From Ypsolopha sequella (lineage: Eukaryota > Arthropoda > Insecta > Lepidoptera > Ypsolophidae): a stretch of DNA of 64,000 nucleotides. The notes under the pieces are model-generated. The model worked only from the letters and a program-made list of their open reading frames with translations. It ran no database searches and had not been told where the DNA came from. Within the stretch, counting starts at the first letter, position 1; the number at the start of each line of letters is the position of its first letter. The stretch spans positions 12,031,221 to 12,095,220 of the forward strand of contig OW203986.1 of NCBI GenBank assembly GCA_934047225.1. The letters are read 5' to 3'. The translations under genes were made by a program, and so were the position numbers. Shown in pieces: positions 54,994 to 64,000 of the stretch.

Positions 54994-57027
54994 GGGGTCA
55001 TCCATAAATTACGTCACATTAATTTCATGATTTTGCGCCTCCCCCCGTCCTTGTCACAGCTGGTCACATTTGTGAGACCCCCCCTCCCTAGTATGACGTC
55101 ACATATTTTGAAAATTTAAATTTAGATTTACATTTAGAAATTATTGAATGAAAACAGCGGTTCCGAAATCAGTTTTATTTCCATTTAAATTATTTTTTTT
55201 ATAAAATTAACATCAAATCAAACAAAACATGCAAATTTACGTTTAAATTTACATTTAGAAATTATTGAATGAAAACAGCGGTTCCAAAATCAGTTTTACT
55301 TCAATTTAAATTATTTTTTAATAAAATTACTTAACATCAAATCAAACAATTAACAAAACAAAAAATGACTTCTTCTACAATTTGTTTTTTTTTTATCAGC
55401 ATAAGCTGCACTGTATGTTTCATATAGTTTACGGTAAAGATTACCTAAATCACTTTGTTGTTCATTTTAAACTTGTTTCGTAAGTTGAAAAACACAAAAT
55501 AGCAGAACTAAGAACGACGTTCTTTCATCCGCGAAAGTCAGTGGTCAAATGAAATAGAAACAGAGAAATCATAAAGAAATCACAAAGGCGCAATGCGTTT
55601 GGCGGCATTTATCAAAGGGCGCCTAGGCGGCCGGCGCGTAACACTAGTAGAGCGAGTGGTCGACAAAACAATTCGGTATGGGAAGTCTAAGCCAAGGAGT
55701 GCTAATTCCAAAACCGTTTCGAGATAATACATTATTTGGCCATATTTCATTATTTTTGCGGCAAATTAACTAAAGATTATAGATATTTTTAGGATTTAAC
55801 TTATGACCTTCATTTGACCCTATGCTATGGCTGAACACAGGAATGTGCCCTTTGGCCATCCACATATTAAAAAGTGAAAAATATTTATGAATCAACCCAT
55901 AATACCCATTTCCATCAACGTTAGCCAACATTTTGCATAATACGTAACAAAATGATTTTCTTAATGCAACATTTTGACAACGTCCAATATACACCCACAC
56001 ACACATGAGTATGTCTCGCCCTTCCTTCTCTTTGACAGTTGACACCAGTGGTGTTACACTTACCACTTACCTTTACTTTCGGTATCGATACTTTTTATCC
56101 AAGTAGGTGTCGGTTGCTCTTAACAGATTTAAATATTTGATGAGACGCCTACGTAGGTAATTTAGCTTTTATTTATTCAATTTAACAACTTTTTTTCAAT
56201 TAAGAAGTTTTAGTTTTGTCGGCACCAAACCAAAAACTAAAGCTTTTAACGTTAGCAATACTATCACAGTTTTAAAGATTGTATGGTGCATGGACGTTTT
56301 ACCAGAATATTTTGGCCCAGGACGGTGCTAAAAAAAAGAAGTCTAAAAATATTTTAGTTTTTAAAAGCTAGCACGACAGGTTACAGCTACACGAAACCGT
56401 TTATTGTGAAAACATCTCGAAAATTAGTTTCGTTTCTTATACAAGTAAATAAGTAAGTTTTTGTCATTACATGTAGAACCACATACCTACTTGCTTAATG
56501 CTGTTTTTATTTGCGTCTAATCCTAAAAAATTAATAACTGGTACGAGTAAGCATCGATACTTTTTTTCGATAAAGATGTTGCATTACTACATCCCTAGCG
56601 CTTGTCATATGTCAAATGTTTTTTTTTTTACTAATGCAAAGGATAATGTTGATTAAGCCTTAGGGAAACAAATGACGTCACAAGTAACGAAAATATAAAA
56701 ATTTATAAAAAAAAACTGACTGCATAAAACTGAAATTGCTTTAAATTAAGTTCATCAAATAGTCTATATTTTACGAAAAAAAATTAAAATCGAATGTCGT
56801 CTGCCTGGTGAACATGGCGAATTGGTATCTTATATTTACACAGATATAGTTGTATATGTTTTTGAGGTTTTCGTTTAAAGTTCGTGTTTTAACACTTAGA
56901 TTATAATAGATTTTGAAATGTGACGTCACGAAATTTAGCACCCCTCCCACCCCCTTGTCACACAATGTCACATTTCGTCGACCCTATCCCTCCCCCTTAA
57001 CGTGTGACGTAATTTATGGATGGCCCC
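54994..57027. mobile_element. 2-kb inverted-repeat DNA element upstream of P450 copy 2
   Basis: Starts GGGGTCATCCATAAATTACG and ends with the inverse, CGTAATTTATGGATGGCCCC (one mismatch). Both sides continue with TCACAT and C-rich, GTGACGTCA-containing subterminal DNA. No target duplication is obvious. A segment of about 125 bp is directly repeated at 55110-55220 and 55240-55345 (shared ATTTAGAAATTATTGAATGA). A minus-strand frame at 56066-55770 (98 codons, starting MVSVTPLVSTVKEKEG) has no recognised motif. Confidence 0.75.
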
Positions 57028-57256
57028 TAATACTGGAATGAATCTTGGATTTAGTGCCTTAGGTTTGGGGGCCCCCAAACCAAATCCTAGAGACGTTCCT
57101 GCTCGTCTTGCAGTTACTGTCATCGCCACGTGACTGATGATAACTTTTTGCCATATAGGAAAAAAAAATCCTCTATGCTTTTTGCTCACTTAATTCTTTG
57201 TATTTTTCACGTATTTTCTTATTTAAGGTATCTTCCGATTGTGGTTAGCTTCAGTC
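57028..57256 (+). promoter_or_regulatory. Likely promoter/5' UTR region of P450 copy 2
   Basis: Only 229 bp separate the transposon end from the P450 start codon, so core promoter or 5' UTR elements should lie here unless a non-coding first exon exists upstream. It includes a perfect 20-bp palindrome at 57062-57081 (GGTTTGGGGGCCCCCAAACC) and an E-box CACGTG near 57127. No convincing TATA box or initiator was identified. Confidence 0.35.
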
Positions 57257-57407
57257 ATGTTTTGGACAGTACTGTTGGTAGCAGTGTTCTTGGTGTTGCT
57301 GTTGATATGTATAGACCGTGGATTAAGAAATGAAGAGTTTGAGAAAATTCCTGGTCCATCCGGGATACCTTTTCTGAATAATGCTTTAGACTTCATTATG
57401 GATCCAG
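57257..57407 (+). CDS. P450 copy 2, exon 1 (membrane anchor)
   Basis: ATG at 57257 starts MFWTVLLVAVFLVLLLICID, a single N-terminal signal-anchor helix, followed by IPGPSGIPFLNNALDF, the proline hinge of microsomal P450s. A further in-frame TTG lies upstream at 57239, but this is the first ATG. The donor is CAG|GTATTT and the exon ends in phase 1. Confidence 0.9.
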
Positions 57408-57484
57408 GTATTTTATTTTATAATTTATGTGATTTGTCCAGTCTTTTCTGGAGAGATAATTTTATTATTTTACGTTTGTTGCAG

Positions 57485-57594
57485 TGGATCTATTTTATTA
57501 CAGTAGAAGTTTATCAAACAAGTACAAGCAATTATATAAACTCAAAATGGGACCAAAAAAATGTATCGTTATTTTAAATCCCGAAGATGCTGAG
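57485..57594 (+). CDS. P450 copy 2, exon 2
   Basis: The acceptor is TTGTTGCAG and the donor GTGAGA. It completes the split valine codon and reads VDLFYYSRSLSNKYKQ..., then CIVILNPEDAE, the usual CYP4-clan A-helix and beta-1 region. It ends in phase 0, which fits exon 3 of copy 1. Later exons of copy 2 lie beyond the window. Confidence 0.9.
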
Positions 57595-59164
57595 GTGAGA
57601 CCAGTTCATTGTCTGTCTGTCTGTTTCGTTTTAACTCGAGAAACACTCAACGGATTTGGATGCAGTTTTTATTACCATTTTCCTTAAAGCAGCTTAAAAC
57701 TTAACAATATTCGCCTTTTTTACACGACTGCCCCCAAAAAAAGGAATGAATTGTTCATTCACGGTTAATATATGTATTTTTTATTTATTCCATCATATCT
57801 TCTGAACGCCTTAACAAATTAAGATGAATGCGGTGTCATTACACTGAAAAAAAAACTTGTTAACATTTATTATAAAAATATTTATGACCATCAAGTTACT
57901 TATTTATATACGAGCACATAAAGTATTATAATTTCGGCAATAAAGTCATCTTGATTAAGAAGTGTAACAAGTAGTCTTAGTACATTCAAACAAGTAGTTG
58001 TCAATTTTATCAAGTCTGATTATTATAGTGATAACCTCAGCTTTGTACATAATAATAAAAGATTGATAATTTTAATCAAGTGACTTGATAAATATTATAA
58101 TTTTATATTATTAAATTGTCTTTTTTTAAGTAAAAATTTTAGTTTGAGCTATTTGTGGCAGATAATCAAATTATTTTGATTTGATTTTTGATTATTATAT
58201 TTGTATCTAGAATGACACGTGACATATATTGATTGTATTTTTGTTTTACCTGTCATTTATATATTTAGCCTGATTGCATGTACGCTCTTACTTGTGACAC
58301 GACGTGATGTAGAAGGAAGTACTGCTAAACCGATTGTGAGTCTGTATACTCTCGCATACACCCAAGAATCACCACCTGTCACCACCTTAAGTTATTGATA
58401 ATGACACGGCAAAAATTATGTGGGAAATAGCCTCAGAATAAGAAATGCCTATCCAAACCAATGTCGTACACAGTAGTTCACAACAGACCGGATATTGTAA
58501 TAATAATGTAATTAAGAGGCTATGCGAATTTTATTTTTGTCACTGTCACTCCAAGCGAAAAATCGCGCAGTGCGAGAGGGGCGGATTCAGGGCAAAAGGG
58601 AAAAAAGTTGGTTTTATATTTTTATTAAAAATACTAAAATAGCTAGCAAAATTTCAAATATCAAATCTCTAGATATTGTTGAAACACACCTAATAAAATA
58701 TGTTTGAGTTCTGTATATGGTTCCTTTTCGTCAAACGAGGAGAAAAAGTGTGTTTGAAGACCTCATTTCAACAATTATTTCTATCGAGGAAAATTTATAC
58801 AAACATGTTTTCCAATTTCAAAACCCTAGATTATATAGTCAAAATGCATATACCAGAAACTGATTATAATTTTCCGTGTATTTTATGAAATACACAGAAA
58901 AGAAACACCCGTATTTTTTTCGCATATCGCCTTAATGATGATGGGTACAGGCGGATGGTCAGCTCTCTATTTGGAGCTATTCTATCCAATTCCCATTGCT
59001 TGGAGCTTTTGTAGAAGAAAGTAACCAAATATTGAACACTATTTCGATTTTATATATATTAAAAAAAAAACAAATATTTCAGACGTTTATTAGTAATTAT
59101 AATCAGTCATACATTTTTCCTTCACCTGGTACCTAAAACGTACAAATGTAACCATTATGGTCAG

Positions 59165-59940
59165 AAACCGTTGTCCGTCCGTCCGTATGTCACAGCCTCA
59201 TTACTTTAGCACCGTTAAAGATAAAGACATGAAATTTGGCACAAAAATAGCATTAATTTGCCCAAATATCGCGGTGTAAAAAATATGAAAAATTTAAATT
59301 GTTTAAAATATTTCCAAAACAAAGGTGAGAAAAATAAAAAATATTACCCTAAAAATACAATATGGGTATTAAATTGTAGATATTAAAAAGTCGATTGTAA
59401 AAATTTATACTTTTACTATACCTATATTTACTGGCACTGGTTTCGAGAAATCTTTAAAAAAACACAAAAATATGTATGTCCCCCCCCCTGATCTCCGAAA
59501 TTGGCACACCGAAAAATATGAAAAAAAAATGTAGATTATACTACGTAGATTATACTATTATGTAGATAGATCATGACTGGCCAAATACAGAAAAACTATA
59601 GCGATTTAAAAAAAAAGTGAGCACAAATGAGAAATGTAAAAAAAGAAGTAAAATAAATAAATATTTAGTAAAACTAAAATATGGGTAACAAATTGTAGGT
59701 ATTAAAAAGCTGATTGTAAAAATATATAGTTTGGCTATATTTAATTGCATCTATTTCGAGAAATCATAAAAAAATGTATATCTCCAAAATTGGTGAACCG
59801 AAAAATATTTAAAAAATCAAGGTACGTAATATCGGTTGAGAAATTCACAAAAAAAAACAAAATTAAGTTTATCATCCACAATACGGAACCCTAGGTACGC
59901 GAGTCTGACTCGCACTTGGCCGGTTTTAGTTTTGTTTTTA
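59165..59940 (-). repeat. GCGAGTC-type interspersed repeat, near full-length
   Basis: It runs from GTCCGTCCGTCCGTATG to GAGTCTGACTCGCACTTGGC followed by CGGTTTT. It keeps the end that is missing from the corresponding copy at 985-1505, so that copy was truncated after the duplication. Confidence 0.7.
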
Positions 59941-59983
59941 ATATAACAAAACAAATTATATATTTTTTTAATCAAATTATCAC

Positions 59984-60222
59984 AATGGTGGTATATCCAT
60001 CCCTAATAGCCGGGCCTTATATGGAACAGTCTGGTGACGGGCAGCGGCGTCACTGGTGAGAGGGTTCCGGCACCGCGCTCACCAACCCGCCTGCCCAGCG
60101 TGTGTGAGTATGGGCAATTCTTCCAGGATGACCGCCGGGAGTGGCAAAGTCCTGGAAAGGCTTATGTCCAGCAGTGGACGAACTAGGCTGATGGATGGAT
60201 GATGGATGAATTATCACAAAGG
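59984..60222 (+). mobile_element. Short retroposon with target duplication
   Basis: AATTATCACAA (one base different on the left) flanks TGGTGGTATATCC ... GGATGATGGATG. The same insertion is shared with 1562-1787 in the left arm, so it predates the duplication. Confidence 0.7.
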
Positions 60223-61215
60223 TAGATATTTATGGAATATTAAAAAAATACACGTGATTCCTATTTAGAAATAAAAATATTTGGTAACTTTCCTCTATCC
60301 TAATTTCTGAGGGGCGTTCTCTCCTCAAATATGTCGCTTCTTTTAATAAATCTAAGTATGTCTGTGTACTAACGATACTTATGGTCTTCCTCCTTGATGT
60401 GGTCGTCACTAGTGGCGAGGGTTGGAACTATGATGTTAGTAAGCCGATGCAAAAAAAAAAAAAAAAACACTCATCGCATGATGCAAACGCCAATTCTAAC
60501 AATTCTTAATTAATGTATTTCGCCATACAAAAAAGCACTGATGATTTGATGATGTCTTTGAACTATGATAAAATCAGTTGAATGAACAGCACTCAATATG
60601 AATTAAAGTCATTATGGCAAATAAAACTCACTGCAATAAACAAATATGTGAGATAAACACAGTGAAATAAACAAAAACCGGTACAAAATAAAAGTTATCT
60701 CGCTAAATCACAAAAAACTAATCAATTCATAAGTACGCACATAAACAATGAAAATGCCGCCATTACGTACTAAATAAATATTCGAACTTCCGAAAAATCA
60801 AACCGAACTATACTTATAATTAAAAATTTCTAATTCGCGATGTATTTTCTTATTGCTTTCTTATTTTTAATTTTGCAATCATATCACCTGCACTTGTCTA
60901 CGCCTCTAAAAGAGAAAAAAAATGTGAAAAGCGTTTTAATTAAAGAGAGAGAGAAATACTTAACCCGACCGGGCATCAGCCTATTCTTTACGCTTTTACC
61001 CTTTAGATGTGAGCAAATTGCCATGTTTCTCAGTACGGGAACCTGCCCAAAAGTGCCCAACGCGGCTACATTGCAAGGTTAGCTAAAATGAACCGCCTAA
61101 CCTCCCAATTTTGTGCAAACCATGGTGCAAACATAGCGCTACGCGCCATAATGAGTTGAAGATTTGCTTATACGGTTCGCGCAGGCGTGTTTTTTTTAGT
61201 TATTCTTAGAAGCGC

Positions 61216-62545
61216 ACTATAGTACATTGTTCACCGAGGGAAGAAAGGGGACGATTACCGCACTTTCTCCCGAGTGATACATAGTGCTTTATACTACACC
61301 TACGAGGAAAATAAAAAACAAATTATGTTTAAAAACACTTGTCCGTATCCACATGTAATATACAGTAGCCGTCAATAGAAATTGTGGACTATGTAAACAA
61401 AGCGCCATGTTGTCTTTGTCTATGAATAGGTGAACTATCTAGAGATGGGTAAGTATGTGATTAAAATATGATAGGTGCTTAATTAGTTTTCTTTATTTGA
61501 TTCATCGCTAAAATATTCTGATGAATCGCTAGTCAAATCGCCCACGTTAATTACAAATGGTTCCGTCACAGCGTTGTTGGCCGTATCTATTATCTCATCC
61601 AGTTCTTTCATTTTTTCTTCTACTTTTAGGACATGAGCTACACATTTTAGAGCATCGCTGGAAGATCACACAGCTCTCGATAGAATCACACGCACTTTTA
61701 TGTCAAAGATTATGAAGTAACGCTGTTAAAAAAAAATGACGGAATAAAATAACATCACGAATAAAATAGGTTTATATTCAAATCATAAATAGATTCGTAC
61801 ATCACCAATTTTCAAAGACAATACAGATTCGATGAGAAAAAAATATGACAGCAATCTCGACGCAGTACAGAATTGACTATTGATTCTATGATTTTCCGTA
61901 ATTAACTGGTGATTATTGAATATTTCATGATGAAATACAGTGAATGACTGGTAAGACTCGATGCTTCATGATTTGGAATAATGTTCAATGAGACTCCGTG
62001 ACAGAACCTTGAGAAAAATTGAGAAAACGGTTTGTTTACATAGTCCACAATTTCTATTGACGGCGACTTTAGGTACCTACTTTCCATACCCGTGTCAGGT
62101 AAAGTTACTCTCAGCTTTCATAAGACAGAAGCTAGCTAGTAATTTTACAAATTTAAAATTCAGATAAAACAAAAAAGCGATTCGCGCGTGATTGTAACGT
62201 TTTGATTTCTTTTGATATCATCAGTAGGTAACAATTGACAAACTAGAGCCTGCGGTTATAAACTTCTTGGTAGGTAAACTTATTTAATCATATTATGCCA
62301 AAAGACAAAAAGTCTTCATGTCCGAGGTCGCAAAATGATACTGGCCACATGCTCATGTTATATTGAAAAAAAAACAGCACGTTAACAATGGATTTGCATA
62401 TACTTTTTCTGCCCGCTCAAGCACGTTAACAATGGATTTTTATACACTTTTTCCGCAAGCATATTTGTATGACAGTAATGACGTATTTTTCTGCATCGTT
62501 TTCAAAAAAGTAAGAAGGTACTTTCCGAGCAGGTGTAGTATAAAA
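61216..62545. mobile_element. Insertion present only in the right arm, with inverted repeats
   Basis: The left arm reads straight through AAGCGCAC to AAAAATAATTGTAC (4195-4205), while here 1.33 kb intervenes. Inside, GCCGTCAATAGAAATTGTGG (61370) is mirrored by CCACAATTTCTATTGACGGC (about 62048), giving an inner inverted repeat with arms of about 37 bp. A 46-bp unit with CACGTTAACAATGGATTT is tandemly repeated at 62379-62440. Confidence 0.65.
61483..61657 (-). pseudogene. Exon-like coding fragment inside the insertion
   Basis: On the minus strand, after a good acceptor (GATCTTCCAG), 57 codons stay open to a TAA at 61483. They read DALKCVAHVLKVEEKMKELD, then VINVGDLTSDSSEYFSDESN, a helical segment followed by an acidic Ser-rich tail. 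The sequence lies between the inner inverted repeats, so it may be the last exon of a transposase-like gene. I do not recognise the family. Confidence 0.4.
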
Positions 62546-64000
62546 ATAATTGTACATTAAAATAATGAATGGTTTATTGGTACTAGGTTTCCTTGGTTGT
62601 AGTTGGACATATTTCTGAAAGGTAAGCCGGTATGAATCAGCTTCTATGGAGCCTTCGCCACTGGTCGTCACCAAGTATCTCCCATTTTAGGCTAGAATAT
62701 ATGAAGTATTCTCTGAAGTAGTGCTTACTCGTTTCCTCCTCGCCGCAGTTCGGACACGAGGGATCCTCCTGTATCTTCATTATTGACAGATATCTATTCA
62801 GGCTGCAGCCTGCAACCTACCAACAAACCTAGGTTGATTCTGCTCAGGTTAAGAATATACCTTAATTTTTTATAGACCACGCGCGACGGTCGAGAGAAAC
62901 ATCTTCGACTGTCGGCAGCCCTCGCTCGATGTTCCTCGATAGATCTGCTAATTCTTCTGAAGCCAGGTGGCTTATACCTTGTATACCTTGTTAGTGACGT
63001 TTGATCGATATGATCGATCCATGTTCGATATGATTACGCACAAAACGGTCCCCTGATTCCGACCACTGGGTATAACTGTCCTCTCCTTCTAGAAGAAAAT
63101 AAGTAAAAAAGTGGTACCCTATAGCATAAATTAAAAAGCACATTGTTCTATGTAATTAAAACTTTAAATGCGTGGATACAATGTTAACATTTTTTGAGAC
63201 ACGATTAACAAAATTTGTAAGAGCGTATCATAGCAAATATTATAGTATAAACAATAACAGTAGTTTCATTTTTTTTATCTACTCCCATACTGCAATAAGG
63301 TAATAAACATCAAAAGCAATTTTATAAGGACCTACGTTGTATATCCAATGCTATAATATTACATTATAACACCGCGATCCTGCGCTGCGATTGGCCCAAT
63401 TTATGATAACACCGCTAGAGAGCCAATCAAGAACAGATACGAGCAATAAGTCCCGACCTTATTTCTTAAGCCACGCCCCCTTTATCCTGATTGGCTTTCA
63501 AGGTAGCATTACCGAGACGACGCACCCGAGATTCATGAACGGGTGTTCTTCTTCTCATTTTTCGTGAAATTGTTAGTTGAAATTATTATAAAAGACCATA
63601 TGTTTGATGGTCCTATTGTGTGCAACTGAACATAATTATTGCAAATTGTTAAAACAAGCACTCGTCTCCCAATCTCTAAAATTATGTTACAGTTGCACTA
63701 AATACTATTAATAAATTCTGTTTTTGATCGACTTCAAAAAAGAAGGAGGTTCTCGATTTAACTATTTATTTTTTTTTCACTTTTTTTTGGCTATGTTTCT
63801 CCATAACTCCGTAATTTTTGAACCGATTTGAATGGTTCTTTTTTCGTTTGGAAGAATTTGTTTCCAAGCGGGTTTCATTTTAGGTTTGGTCATGATCTGA
63901 TGAAGGTTTTCAGAGATAGGCGGTGTAACTCCACAGAAAATGACAGAATACCTCTCGAGATTAGGTACTTAACCACTTTGTACCAGGATGTACAAATTAT

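Larger units (their letters stand above)
57679..64000 (+). repeat. Right arm of the tandem duplication (P450 copy 2, intron 2)
   Basis: Colinear with 1-5690 (see that entry). Segments without a partner on the left include 57843-58363 (AT-rich, starting ACACTGAAAAAAAAACTTG), 58515-58930 and 61216-62545. I see no exon in this intron, as expected because exon 3 in copy 1 lies 1.86 kb beyond the matched region. Confidence 0.85.

Noticed and set aside
55770..56066. 98-codon minus-strand frame as a host gene
   Set aside because: No homology recognised, no splice or promoter context, and it lies inside an inverted-repeat transposon; kept only as a note in that element.

Overview
The window looks like nuclear DNA of a moth or butterfly (Lepidoptera). 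It is AT-rich, its only convincing host gene is a multi-exon cytochrome P450 of the CYP4 clan, and nearly everything else is transposable-element sequence of types common in lepidopteran genomes: Helitron-like elements ending in a GC hairpin plus CTAG, a repeat with the palindrome GCGAGTCnGACTCGC, LINEs with TTTGA-type tails, piggyBac, and fold-back MITEs. No rRNA, complete tRNA, CRISPR array or prokaryotic-type operon was seen. The species cannot be told from the sequence.

Host genes. P450 copy 1 is on the + strand. Its exons 3 to 8 lie at 7546-7636, 9192-9377, 12250-12713, 14544-14712, 19005-19178 and 19852-20018, all in phase and without stops, with every P450 signature motif. Exons 1 and 2 fall just upstream of the window. 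P450 copy 2 begins at 57257 (exon 1 57257-57407, exon 2 57485-57594) and runs off the right edge. The first 5.7 kb of the window and the last 6.3 kb are the same intron of the two copies: position 1 corresponds to about 57679, and 5690 to 64000. The window therefore spans one unit of a tandem P450 duplication with a period of about 58 kb. Insertions found in one copy but not the other give exact insertion boundaries.

Layout. 1-20034: P450 copy 1, its introns filled with MITEs, a minus-strand Helitron-like element (1817-3209), several broken LINEs, a Penelope-like GIY-YIG remnant with a hammerhead-like motif (11440-11956), and a decayed Helitron Rep region (16010-17480). 20440-30500: a Jockey-type LINE, a second Helitron-like copy, a short retroposon with a perfect 14-bp target duplication, and a DIRS-type element split by a LINE. 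31014-35033: a piggyBac element flanked by TTAA that carries a nested copia-like element with identical 144-bp LTRs. 35034-40244: local duplications, a candidate two-exon mini-gene, and a Helitron-like element with a repeat nested in it and a MITE nested in that. 40245-54240: a possible TTAA element, two pieces of a gypsy element, LINE remnants, a long fold-back element, and two copies of a 1-kb long-inverted-repeat transposon. 54740-57027: a CRE-containing MITE and a 2-kb inverted-repeat transposon ending 230 bp before the start codon of P450 copy 2. 57257-64000: P450 copy 2 exons and intron.

How the parts relate. The P450 would be a microsomal haem monooxygenase. Tandem CYP4-clan copies are a usual route to new detoxification or signalling-odorant enzymes in insects. 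The transposons account for the long introns and the 37-kb spacer. Most mobile genes carry frameshifts, stops or truncations, so few, if any, are autonomous.
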